Below are positions 52,943 through 64,000 of a stretch of 64,000 nt of DNA, piece by piece. This stretch comes from Siphonodentalium dalli (Eukaryota; Mollusca; Scaphopoda; Gadilida; Siphonodentaliidae). The position numbers and the translations under genes were made by a program. The DNA lies in contig CP136067.1 of NCBI GenBank assembly GCA_032622095.1, positions 80,814,705 through 80,878,704 of the forward strand, in the 5' to 3' direction. Under the pieces are notes generated by a model. That model had not been told where the DNA came from. It made no database searches and was given only the letters and a program-made list of their open reading frames with translations. How positions within the stretch are numbered: the first letter of the stretch is position 1; each line of letters starts with the position of its first letter.

Positions 52943-53815
52943 AACATTTTAAAGATAGTATATCTCTTCCTAACACGTTTTATATAAACACCTCAAAATA
53001 AGTATAAAGTTTCCCCCTGACATATTACGCTGTATCTCAAGAATCCTGAGACAGTTTGTCAGGAAATGTTATTAGGACTGATGATGTGAGCTGATGTCAA
53101 CCCACTGAATGCTTGCATGCTTGAGTGAGCACCATTTGTGCAGAAATAGTGCTAAATTCAAAAGTCACAAAACCATTGTAACAGCTTAATTCTCCAAGAG
53201 ATGACAGATTTGGAGGCACCATGGCCTCATTGTAATGAGTAGACGCTGGATTCAATACTGCCATGAGGCTGCCAATTCCTCTTTAATACAGCAGATGAGG
53301 AATGATATAGTGTTTAGTGGCATTGTCCACTCTTTATACACTGCTCGATCCCAGAGACATGGCTAGAGGGTCTACATTGGGGGGAGGGTGTCATCTTCCA
53401 ACTTCACCCCACCCCCTCACTTGAACCATGCCAAACTCCCAAGCCAGATTTTTAACAATTGATTATTAGTCTTTGGCTGACTACCGGTGATTCGGCATGG
53501 TATGAGAAATTGTTTTAACTTGTAAAGAATTGAAACAGAATAGCAGTTTTTGACTGGCCACCAGGGAGGGACCATGACCCCTCGCCCTCTGCCCCAGTTG
53601 GAGAAAATATTGAAATCTGAACCTCCAAACTGCAAAATCCTAGCTTCTGGAAGTCTAACTCCAGGCGTTGTTTTTTTTTAACTGATTAGCAGTTTTTTAC
53701 CAGCTGCCGGGGAGGGACCCCTCAGCCTAGTGGGATAAATTTTGAATTGAAAACCCATTAAGTAAAGAAAGGGTTAGCAAACACAAGGTAATCAAATCAT
53801 CTAAACAGTTAGGTT
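52943..53815. other. Stretch without recognisable features
   Basis: Unique sequence with some C-rich patches near 53400 and 53580. Open frames are short and without motif. Confidence 0.6.
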
Positions 53816-54272
53816 TTAAAGGCCCACTTAATTTTCGAGTCACTGATTATTTTTGTTATAGTGACTTGATATACAGTTTTAATAACAATATGTGCCATAA
53901 AATATGATTAAAGTACTATAATTCATCCCCATTGAAACATCGGTGTCTCAGAAAATGCCCATAAAGAAATAGAAAACAGCTGAAATAAAGATTCCTCCCG
54001 TTTTGACTCCCATAATTCAAACTAAAGATGTATTTTCAATGGAAGGGTAATAACTCTATATTTAAAATATAGAGTTATTCCCCCTAAATTGAACACATTG
54101 GTATTACTACAATCTAGATGACAAAAACACATTGGTAACTCGACAAAAACAACATGTTACACCGGATAAATTGATAATATAATATTTTGGAGCTTCCCTT
54201 TCAAATGGTATATAATATGGCATATATTTTACATGTCTGATCTGGGGGTTCAAAAATTAAGGGGGCCTTTAA
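53816..54272. mobile_element. Complete T5 element, 457 bp
   Basis: TTAAAGGCCCACTTAATTTT on the left; AATTAAGGGGGCCTTTAA on the right. The inner hairpin is AACTCTATATTTAAAATATA and its complement. Confidence 0.85.
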
Positions 54273-54506
54273 CAAAGGAATGCCCTTTTTAAAGATAGTG
54301 CATCTCTTCCATGCCACCATTACAACACCATAATTTTTATAAAAACCCAATTTCAAGACTACAACTAAGATTTTTGTGAACAAAAGACAGATCAAACTGA
54401 AGATTGGAATAATTTGTCTGTAAAGCTAATATAAAGTGGTTTATTTCTGATGCAGCTGAGCATAATTTGTGATGAAATCTCCTGGATTGAGGGTGCTAAC
54501 AAGATA

Positions 54507-54719
54507 CAGTAATGCTCTAATTAATCTACCTCTTAACCACAGCAGAATTATGGGTAACTTTTCAGGATTTAGTCGGAAATATGGCTTGTTGCCATTCATC
54601 GGAAAGCTCTCGCCGAGAGCTTTCCGATGAATGGCAACAAGCCATATTTCCGACTAAATCCTGAAAAGTTACCCATAATTCTGCTGTGGTTAAGAGGTAG
54701 ATTAATTAGAGCATTACTG
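54507..54719. mobile_element. M2 hairpin MITE, best-preserved copy
   Basis: TA at 54505-06 and 54720-21. CAGTAATGCTCTAATTAATC and ATTAATTAGAGCATTACTG. Arms appear perfectly complementary apart from the centre GGAAAGCTCTCGCCGAGAGC. Confidence 0.92.
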
Positions 54720-54939
54720 TAGAGTTCTCCCACTTGGTACGCTCCAAGCGTTTTCGTGAGTTTCTGTTCTAAAAACAGTTCCTAAAAATATCCCGAGAAT
54801 GTGATTAGAAATAGAAATTCTAAATAAAATTGATATTTAATCGGAATCTAAATAAACTGTGCTCAGAAGAGATAATTGAATTGGTTTGTCATGAAAATAT
54901 GTAGACCTTGAATGACCAGATAAATTAGCACTAAATATG

Positions 54940-55061
54940 CAGTCCTCGAAATTGGTCACGGCAATAAGTAATGCTATGGGAAACGCCATGGCAACATGTG
55001 GAATCTATAATGCCACAGCATTAAATTTGCCGTGGGACATTTTTCCTAATTTCGAGGGCTG
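54940..55061. mobile_element. Small hAT-like MITE, 122 bp
   Basis: CAGTCCTCGAAATTGG on the left; CTAATTTCGAGGGCTG on the right; AATATG flanks both sides. Confidence 0.68.
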
Positions 55062-55636
55062 AATATGATGAAGATTTACATCTTTGATATCAGTCTTCTT
55101 TCTCTTAAACATTCATTTAATGTTTTCACCAGGAAGCCATCATTATTAGGTCAACATCCAGAATGTGATAATGTTATGCCGTGAATGAGCAAAACATCTT
55201 ATTTTATCTCATTTCCTTATGAATCTTTCTCAGACTCGACATGCACACATCCAGTTATCACATGAAGCAACATTCCAACATAATTATGGAAATATTGTAG
55301 TTTAATGTCAGATCTGTTATTATCATTAGCTCTTTGAAGATCCTGCTGTCTGTTTTGGGTCAACTTCAAAGTCCAAAAACTTTTCTTGCTTCACAGAGCC
55401 TATGGTATATGCATCTAGAACTTTGTCAAGGAAATAATCATTTGGAAAGTGATACTGTTTTGACACATCATGGCCTTTTCAATAGTACATGTATGAATAA
55501 TTCTGACTGAATAATTCAAGTAGAAGCAACGGCAATCAAATCAGATTCAAATTGCCATAAAGTCATCCCATACTTGAATTTTGTATTTTTATTAATGGAT
55601 TCTCCCATACAGTTATAAAAGTTTATACATGTAACC

Positions 55637-55786
55637 CTTTCTTGATGGGAGCTGCGCTGGTGCAGCATTAAAGTTCATGTGTCAGTGCATTCTCTTTTTT
55701 GTTCTGATATATGCGAGGCTCCCTATGAAGGACTCAAATATATTAGAGAATGCATTGGCACAGGGTTTTCGAACAGTCAAGGAAGA
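55637..55786. mobile_element. P1 copy with one hairpin, inside T4
   Basis: TAACCCTTTCTTGATGGGAG on the left and GTCAAGGAAGAGTAA on the right; single hairpin with a short unrelated insert near 55695. Confidence 0.7.
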
Positions 55787-56790
55787 GTAAATGGACTATC
55801 ATTCATCTGGTGGGAGGTTCAAGAAATATAAGCCAATGACAGACAAACAGATAGTACTCATACAGAAGGATTCCTGTAAGTTGTTGTCATACTGACTCGA
55901 ACACTGAGTATATCGTTTATTTACTAATAATCATTGACGAGTTAAGTTCCCCATAGGAAATGTTCAGATAATGACTGCCGACACACGTATCACAGTAGCG
56001 ATGGCATAGTAGGTGTGACAATTTATTATCGTGGAGTTTGGTGACAATTGGTCGTCATAATTAATATGTCATAGCAAGCCATGTCGCCCTCTGCAAATTT
56101 CAACAATGAGTCTACCAAGCTCTACCAGCGACGGTCGATCTCTCAAGGATGTATCTACCTGAATGTCTTGTCGCTGTTGATCTTTACTCAACACGCAGTG
56201 TTATATTTTGCATGCTAACACACAAGTCCACTTGATAACTCAATGAATAACCCATTTCTGTCAACAGCCATGATTGTTCTTACTAAGAACAAATCGCCCA
56301 TGTAATTTCTCAGCAAATGTAAGTGAGTCAAACCTTATGCGTAGAACTAAACGTCGCAAAATAAAAATGCAATTGGGGAACTGTCTCAATACACAATTGG
56401 GGACTGTCTTAATAATCATGAAATTAATGTAAGTAGATAAATATGCATGCATTGAGATCATATAAAAAAACGTACCAAATGCATGATATGTGAGTCAATG
56501 AGGAATTGCCACCAGGCCACGGTCAAACACAATTCTGGACGATCGATCGTCCAATTATATATATCGTAGCGAATACAATTTAGCAAAATGTAATGAGTAG
56601 AGATCAACCTTGGTGAAACGCAATGGGTTAATTGGTCCAGTCGACTCATTGTGCGGAAACTCAGCGGGCAACATGGCTGGCTATGGCATATTAATTATGA
56701 TGACCAATTGTCACCAAACTCCACCATAATAAATTGTCACACCTACTATGGCTGAAGGGGTCACTCTCACCAAAATGAAAGTGTCAATGA

Positions 56791-58958
56791 CACTGTAGCT
56801 CAACTTGGAAAGGGAATAATTTCATGTGTTAAAGTCAATGGAGTGAAAAGGAATGTGGAAAGTTGAAAGGCCTAGTTATGCAAAGAGTAAAATCTAAGAT
56901 GGCCGCTGGCAGCCATGTTTTTTTGCCGAATGACCCCAAAAAGACTTGTTCCCATTTACATGTCATTATTAACATCCAGTACAAATTTCATGATGATCTG
57001 ACAAAAGATACGACCTGTAGCCTGTGTCAAAGGATTTAGTCATGCACAGAGTAAAATCCAAGATGGCTGCTGGCAGCCATGTTTTTTGGCCAAATGACCC
57101 CAAAATGACTAATCCCATCTACATGTCATTGTTAACATCCGTAACAAATTTCATGAAGATCTGACCAAAGCTACGACCTGTAGCCCGTGCCAAAGGATTT
57201 AGTCATGCAAAGAGTAAAATCCAAGATGGCTTCTGGTGGCCATGTTTTTTGGCCGAACAACCCCAAAATGACTCGTTTCCCATCTCCATGTCAATATTAA
57301 CATCCATGACAAATTTCATGATGATCAGATGAGCAGTATGACCTGTAGCCCACGCCAATGGATTGAATTTTGAAATCCAAAATGGCCGCTGGTGGCCATG
57401 TTTTTTTGCCGAATGACCCCAAAATAACTCGTTCCCATCTACATGACAATGTCAACATTCATGACGAGGGGCGCCGGAAGCATCCAAGGGCAGGGGGGCA
57501 GAGCCTACAAAAAGGGCACCTTTCCGCAAAATAGGGCATTTTCTCCGCAAACTCGGGAAAATAACCATAAATTCATTGTGGCAAAAATCCCTATTTTAAT
57601 GGTATTTGTCGGTTTTTATGGCCGTTTTGTGATAAAATGGACAAAAAATTAATATTCCTTGTGAAATTGATGGTATTTGGACCAAAAAAGTCAATTTTGC
57701 TATAAAAACACGAGATTAAACACACAAAAAGCATTTTCTGTCTCCAGAAAAAGGGCAAGTCCTGCCCCCGCTCGCCCCCCTTGGTCAAGGGCAGGGGGGT
57801 CAGCTGCCCCCTCTGCCCCCCCTCTTCCGGCGCCCCTGTTCATGACAAATTTCATAAAGATCGGACCAAAGGTACGACCTGTAGCCCCGCGTCAAAGGAT
57901 TTAGTCATACAAAGAGTAAAATCCAAGATGGCTGCTGGCGGCCATGTTTTTGGCCGAATGACCCCAAAACGACTCGTTCCCATCTACATGTCATTGTTAA
58001 CATCCATGACAAATTTCATGAAGATCTGACCAAAGCTACGACCTGTAGGCCGCGCCAAAGGATTTAGTCATGCATAGAGTAAAATCCAAGATGGCTCCTT
58101 GCGGCCATGTTTTTTAGCCGAATGACCCCAAAATGACTCGTTCCAATCTACATGTCAATGTTAACATCCATGACAAATTTCATGAAGATCTGACCAAAGC
58201 TACGACCTGTAACCCGTGCCAAAGGATTTAGTCATGCAAAGAGTAAAATCCAAGATGGCTGCTGGTGGCCATGTTTTTTTACCGAACGACCCCAAAATGA
58301 CTCGTTCCCATCTACATGTCAATATTAACATCCATGACAAATTTCATGATGATCAGACAAGCAGTATGCAGTATGACCTGTAGCCCGCGCCAATGGATTG
58401 AATTTTGAAATCAAAAATGGCCACTGGCGGCCATGTTTTTTGGCCGAATGACCCCAAAACGACTCGTTCCCATCTACATGTCATTGTTAACATCCATAAC
58501 AAATTTCAAGAAGATCTGACCAAACCTACGACCTGTAACCCGCGCCAAAGGATTTAGTCATGCAAAGAGTAAAATCCAAGATGGCTGCTGGCGGCCATAT
58601 TTTTTGGCCGAACTACCCCAAAATGACTCGTTCCCATCTACATGTCAATATTAACATCCATGACAAATTTCATGATGATCAGACGAGCAGTATGACCTGT
58701 AGCCCGCGCTAATGGATTGAATTTTAAAATCCAAAATGGCTGCTGGCGGCCATGTTTTTTTGCCGAATGACCCCAAAATGACTCGTTCCCATCTACATGT
58801 CAATGTCGACATTCATGACAAATTTCATAAAGATCAGACCAAAGGTATGACCTGTAGCCCGCGGGAAATGAAATTGTTGACGGACACACACACGCAAACA
58901 CGGACGACGGACGCCAATCCATCGCAATAGCTCAAACTTACAAAGTAAGTTGAGCTAA
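56791..58958. repeat. Satellite array A, about 163-bp unit, ten motif copies
   Basis: Left border CACTGTAGCTCAACTTGG, right border AAGTTGAGCTAAAAAG. Each unit has GATTTAGTCATGCAAAGAGT, AAGATGGCTGCTGGCGGCCA, GACCCCAAAATGACTCG and TGACAAATTTCATGA. A variant unit starts AATGGATTGAATTTTGAAAT. The array is interrupted by the element at 57466-57838. Confidence 0.95.
57466..57838. mobile_element. hAT-like MITE inside the satellite, 373 bp
   Basis: Ends (C/G)AGGGGCGCCGGAAG and CTTCCGGCGCCCCTG, with a perfect 8-bp duplication TTCATGAC at 57458-57465 and 57839-57846. The first base of the left end has changed from C to G. Confidence 0.93.
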
Positions 58959-59488
58959 AAAGTGCTGAAGGGTACACAGGGTTTGAAAATTGTGCTGAAG
59001 GGTACACAGGGTTTGTGATCGCCACTAACATCGTTACTTAAACTGTGTTTCTGAAAGTATGGTGACCATTAGCAGTTTGTTTTCAGTTCATTTTAATGTT
59101 TATTGGAACGTAAACAATTATTCTCTAACAGAAATCATGGCAGATACGAAAACTAAACATCATTTAGAACGACATTACAAACCCTGTGTACCCTTCAGCA
59201 CATTTTCAAATCATGTGTAATCTTCAGCACTATTTTTGGTGAGAGTGACCCCTTCAGCCCTACTATGCCATCGCTACTCTGATACGTGTGTCCGCAGCCA
59301 ATAAGATCAACATAGGTTGATTTGTTGAAATTATTATCTGAACATTTCCCACCAATGAATAGGAATCTTTCTCCACTTTTATATTATCTGTTTGTCTCTC
59401 TGCCATCTGCTTCAAAGGAATAATAGACCATTCCAATGTATGGCTTTAAAGCTGAATGGGAGAATCCATTTAGTAAAGAAAAGGTTAA

Positions 59489-60462
59489 AACATGTAATTT
59501 CATAACTTCAGCATTTTTATACCATTATAACCATATGTTATACTGACAAGTTACTGTTTCCAACTTTATAAATAATTGACCAATGGGCCAAGGTACAGTT
59601 TTCTTGAAGATTATTAATTATTTAAATGGATCATTACATTTGTGCTGTTTGTGTTTTTAAGATTCAAGATTCAAAGATTTTTCAACTCGTAACCAATAGT
59701 CATAACAATGTTAATATAACAATTTTACAATGCATCTGTAAGGGGAATTTAAACAAAAACATAGCTACAATGGCTAAATTAAGCTATAGATTATACTCGC
59801 CAGTCGTTAAGTTTTATGCAACAAGACAAAATCGTGAAATAGTGCATCAAAAACAGTTTAGGTACCGATCTCTAACATTAGAACGAATCTGGTGTCCTTA
59901 TTTTGAGAAAGTGCTGCCGCTCCTTGGTAAAGCAATTATGCTTTGCAGTGGAATTCGATTGTAAAGTTCAGATAGCTTAATATACTGGGTACTTTTTTGT
60001 ATAATAATTATTTATATAAAATATATATAAAAAATTTGGAGGACTATTATAATCAGCATGTCCGTCCATGCGGCCATCCAGGTTGTCCGCAAAATAACTT
60101 GAGCAATATTCAATTTCTTGTAAGATATATGGTATGTGGTTCATATTTGAGAAGACGCAAATTTGGATAAAAGCTATGCAATTTGGTATGAATTTTTTAT
60201 GATTTTAGAACAATGCTATCTAATCATGTCAATGTGAGGTTGTTTGCTAATCAAAACTTCAAATGTAATTTGCTTCCTGCATTTGAGAAGACCCAGGCCA
60301 AGTTCGATTTTATTTGACTCAGATATAACATTTGTGTTTTCTCAATGATAAATTGAGAATTCTTCAAAAGAATCTCTTGATACTTGGTATGTGGCTCGCA
60401 TTTGAGAACATGCAGGACATTGTCTAGTTGGAGTCAAATTTTGCCACAATTGTCTTTGATAT
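59489..60462. other. Stretch with one unassigned open frame
   Basis: The 112-residue frame at 59626-59964 has no motif I recognise and no visible promoter or splice context. Its start GATTCAAGATTCAAAGATTT looks repeat-like. From 59990 to 60440 a diverged repeat with TTGGTATGTGG(T/C)TC and TTTGAGAAGAC follows. Confidence 0.45.
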
Positions 60463-62391
60463 TAAATGAAAGTGTCAATGACACTGTAGCTCAACTTGGA
60501 AAGGGAATAATTTAATATATTACAGTCAATGGAGCGATTAGGAATGTGGAAAGTTGAATGTCTAATACTAGTTTATAGACATGAAGAGAAAAGTCAAATC
60601 CAAGATGGCTGCTGGCGGCCATGTTTTCAGCCGAATGACCCCAAAATGAGTCGTTCCCATCTACATGTCATCGTTAACATCAATGACAAATTTTATGACG
60701 ATCAGACTAAAGGTACGACCTGTGGCCCGTGCTAATGGATTAAATTTTGAAATCCAAGATGGCCACTGGCGGCCATGTTTTTTGTCCGAATGACCCCGAA
60801 ATCAGACTAAAGGTACGACCTGTAGCCTGTGGTAAAGGATTTAGTCATACAAAGAGTAAAATCCAAGTTGGCTGCTGGCGGCCATGTTTTTTGGCCAAAT
60901 GACCCCAAAATGACTCGTTCCCATCTACATGTCATTATTAACATTCATGACAAATTTTATGATGATCAGACTAAAGGTACAACCTGTAGCCCGTGCTAAA
61001 GGATTTAGTCATACAAAGAGTAAAATCCAAGATGGCTGCTGGCGACCATGTTTTTTGGCCGATTGACCCCAAAATTACTCGTTCCCATCTACATGTCATT
61101 ATTAAGAACCATGACAAATTTTATGATGATCAGACTAAAGGTACGACCTGTAGCCCGTGCTAAAGAATTTAGTCATACAAAGAGTAAAATCCAAGATGGC
61201 TGCTGGCGGCCATGTTTTTGGCCAAATGACACCCAAAATTACTCGTTCCCATCTACATGTCAATATTAACATCCATGACAAATTTCATGATGATCAGACA
61301 AACAGTACGACCTGTGGCCCATGCTAATGGATTAAATTTTGAAATCCATGATGGCCGCTGGCGGCCATGTTTTTTGTCCGAATGACCCCAAAATGACTCG
61401 TTCCCATCTACATTCCAATATCAACAGCCATGACAAATTTTATGATGATCAGACTAAAGGTACGACCTGTAGCCCGTGCTAAAATATTTAGTCATACAAA
61501 GAGTAAAATCCAAGATGGCTGCTGGCAGCCATGTTTTTTGGCCGAATGACCCCAAAATGACTCGTTCCCATCTACATGTGATTATTAACATTCTTGACAA
61601 ATTTTATGATGATCAGACTAAAAGTAGGACCTGTAGCCCGTGCTAAAGGATTTAGTCATGCAAAGAGTAAAATCCAAGACGGCTGCTGGCGGCCATGTTT
61701 TTTGGCCGAATGACCCCAAAATGACTCGTTCCAATCTACATGTCATTGTTAACATACATGACAAATTTTATGATGATCAGACTAAAGGTACGACCTGTAG
61801 CCCGTGCTAAAGGATTTAGTCATACAAAGAGTAAAATCCAAGATGGCTGCTGGCGGCCATGTTTTTTGCCCGAATAACCCAAAAATGACTCGTTCCCATC
61901 TACATGTCATTGTTAACATCCATGACAAATTTTATGACGATCTGACTAAAGGTACGACCTGTAGCCCGTGCTAAAGGATTTAGTCATGCAAAGAGTAAAA
62001 TCGAAGATGGCTGCTGGCGGCCATGTTTTTTGGCCGAATGACCTCAAAATTACTCGTTCCCATCTACATGTCAATATTAACATCCATGACAAATTTCATG
62101 ACGATCAGATGAACAGTACGGCCTGTAGCCCGTGCTAATGGATTGAATTTTGAAATCTAAGATGGCCGCTGGCGGCCATGTTTTTTTTCCGTATGACCCC
62201 AAAATGAATCATTCCGGTACAAATGTTGATGTCAACAGCTATGACAAATTTCATAATGATCCGATCAAAGGTACGACCTGTAGCCTCTATTGTTGACGCC
62301 GCCCGTACACACGCACACACGCGCACACGGACGACGGACGACAAAGCCATGGCAATAGCTCAAACTTTACAAAGTAAAGTTGAGCTAAAAA
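60463..62391. repeat. Satellite array B, about 163-bp unit, eleven motif copies
   Basis: Same borders as array A (CACTGTAGCTCAACTTGG left, AAGTTGAGCTAAAAAG right) and the same motifs, but most units read GATCAGACTAAAGGTACGAC and CCCGTGCTAAAGGATTTAGT, variants that array A lacks. The right end has an ACACACGC run and GGACGACGGACGAC. Short open frames are by-products of the repeat. Confidence 0.95.
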
Positions 62392-63120
62392 GCCAACGTC
62401 ACAAAAATTATAATCGTCCTCCAAAAATGTTTGGGGGTTGAAAAAAAGTATTGTGTGTACAATAACCGAACTTTACAATCATATGTACACTATTCCACTG
62501 AGCACTTTCTCAAAATAAGGCACCAGATTCGTGTAATTTTAGAGATCGGTAAACGTTTTTTTATGTGCATTTTCCTGATTTAATAGTCATGTTGCATAAA
62601 AATTACCGACGAGAGTTTAATCTATAGGTGAATACCCAGACCAGGTGTATGGCCCAACTACCCGACTTAAGATTATTTAAAAAAAAAGATAGGCTCTTGT
62701 CTGCAAATGTCACATGATCCCCATATTGATATTCATGATGATATTGTTATAAGACCTAGATGTAGCCTACACTAGTGTGAGTGAGTGATTAATAGGTCAG
62801 CTCATAATGATGACCCAATTGATGTGACCTTACGGCTTCTGCAGGGAGTTTTGTACCATGTGGAAACAAATATTGGTTGTTTCCTACCATGTCTCGTACC
62901 ATTTGATTTCATACTTTTGTATTTTTGTAATTTGTATTATCAGTGGTATCGATGTCAACTTCTGGGGCAGACTCTGTAGTGTCGATCGTGATGGCAACTA
63001 CTGGGGCGAACACTTCACACATGCCTTTTTGGAGCTCGCTTGTTGAAATGCCGCCGTTTTCATTATTCCAGACAGAATAGCTAAGCTTGGTTTTCTCCTC
63101 GATACTATGGTAGTACGAAT
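62392..63120. other. Stretch without recognisable features
   Basis: Unique sequence; short overlapping open frames near 62785-63046 show no motif. Confidence 0.55.
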
Positions 63121-63125
63121 GGCAG

Positions 63126-63990
63126 CTAACTGGGACCTTGGCTAACTGGGACCTTGGTTATATCTCATATATATTTTGAAGACCTCTGTCTGTATGTCTG
63201 TCTGTCTGTATGTCATTTATACAAATCTACGATTCTCGACCGATCGGGAAGAAACTTGGTACGTGTGTGTAGTTTGACCAGGCGGTCGTCGTTGTCGTAT
63301 TGGCGAGCCTGTGCGGCGCCCGCTTCACGCATGCGCAGACGAGATATCGGAAACGGGTGGAGCTATCGACTTGAAATTTGCTATGTGAATGTATCTTGCC
63401 CCGGATACAAATTTTATCGGGTCGTCGAGCCCGTGCGACGCCAGCTTCGCGCATGCGCAGACCAGATCTCGGAAACGGGTGGAGCTATCGACTTGAAATT
63501 TGCTATGTGAATGTATCTTGCCCCGGATACAAATTTTATCGGGTCGCCGAGCCCGTGCGACGCCAGCTTCGGGCATGCGCAGACCAGATCTCGGAAACGG
63601 GTGGAGCTATCGACTTGAAATTTGGTTTTTGAATAGCCCGGACAACGTCGGGCTCATCGGCTAGTATATTATATATATTAGGAGAATAGAACATTAAATT
63701 AATTTTTATAGTCTGCTGTGTTTATCTTATTGCTTCAAATTGTTTTAGATTTGTTTTTAATCTTAGTTATAAAATTTATTTTTTACAAAATTATTTTGTC
63801 AATCGTACCTCTATAAATCTGAAGGCACAGTTATTTACTTTTTATTTTTATCCACTTATATTTCTATGAATATTTATTGTGGCTCCCAGTTAGCCAAGGT
63901 CCCAGTTAGCAAAAAGGTCCCAGTTAGCCAAGGTCCCAGTTACCCAGATTAATGTCCCAGTTTGCCAAGGTCTCAGTTGGCCAAGGGCAA
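63126..63990. repeat. Composite repeat with GGTCCCAGTTAGC ends and 120-bp tandem units
   Basis: Left border has two CTAACTGGGACCTTGG copies; right border has several GTCCCAGTTAGCCAAGG copies in the opposite orientation. Between them are a CTGT(A)TGTCTGTC run and three units of about 120 bp starting near 63306, 63426 and 63547 (GCATGCGCAGACCAGATCTC, GGAAACGGGTGGAGCTATCG). It ends GCCCGGACAACGTCGGGCTC. Frames of 75-118 residues here come from the repeat. Confidence 0.85.
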
Positions 63991-64000
63991 CATCATACGA

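Larger units (their letters stand above)
56751..59258. mobile_element. Inverted-repeat element carrying satellite array A, with 9-bp target duplication
   Basis: Ends GCTGAAGGGGTCACTCTCAC and GTGAGAGTGACCCCTTCAGC, perfect over 20 bp. CCTACTATG flanks at 56742-56750 and 59259-59267. A second inverted pair (GTGCTGAAGGGTACACAGGG, complement near 59180) lies inside its right part. Confidence 0.85.
55975..59297. mobile_element. Inverted-repeat element split by a 2.5-kb insertion
   Basis: Left arm CTGCCGACACACGTATCACA and on through ATAGTAGGTGTGACAATTTA to about 56070. The right arm is in two parts, 56680-56750 and 59259-59297 (TGATACGTGTGTCCGCAG). Arms of about 95 bp, no transposase frame. Confidence 0.8.
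55592..59488. mobile_element. T4 element containing nested insertions
   Basis: Left T4 pieces at 55592-55636 and 55787-55970; right piece at 59330-59488 ending AGTAAAGAAAAGGTTAA. Interrupted by a P1 copy (55637-55786) and by the element at 55975-59297. Confidence 0.72.

Noticed and set aside
59626-59964. 112-residue open frame as a gene
   Set aside because: No recognisable domain, no promoter or splice context, and the start overlaps repeat-like sequence.
63154-63632. Overlapping frames of 75-118 residues on both strands
   Set aside because: They arise from a tandem 120-bp repeat without stops; the same peptide pattern repeats in different frames.

Overview
The window is animal nuclear DNA: one intron-rich gene on the + strand, then more than 26 kb with no gene I can recognise. 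It is AT-rich and packed with small inverted-repeat transposons and minisatellites. Repeats that open with TTTTTAGCTCACCTGAG or TTATGCCCCC, and the 'CCAAGATGGC...GGCCATGTTTT' satellite, resemble sequences I associate with mollusc genomes, bivalves especially. The taxon is an inference from memory, not a search result.

The gene (1..about 37540) is the 3' two-thirds of a class I unconventional myosin of the Myo1a/Myo1b type. Nineteen coding exons (654..37286) can be joined by GT-AG introns without a frame break. They encode 744 residues and a TAG stop. The motor start (P-loop, switch I, about the first 390 residues) lies upstream of the window. In order the exons give the relay helix and rest of the motor, the converter, six IQ motifs for calmodulin-type light chains, and a TH1 tail with a PH-like lipid-binding core. 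Two adjacent 87-base exons, similar to each other and both phase 0, each carry one IQ repeat unit. This is the layout that gives vertebrate Myo1b its 4-, 5- and 6-IQ splice forms.

The introns hold most of the surprises. Intron 2 has a 32-bp minisatellite of about 40 units. Intron 8 has a 5-kb element whose inverted termini and internal complementary region match DIRS-type retrotransposon architecture. Intron 18 begins with 14 tandem copies of the exon-18 splice donor itself. Several palindromic elements sit within 15-35 bp of splice sites.

Downstream (37547..64000) are more members of the same families: TTAA-flanked elements (piggyBac-like insertion signature), TA-flanked hairpins (Tc1/mariner-like signature), 8-bp-duplication elements (hAT-like), one tRNA-derived SINE, two arrays of a satellite of about 163 bp, and a five-level nest of insertions at 55592..59488. 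No second protein-coding gene, rRNA, functional tRNA or CRISPR array was found.
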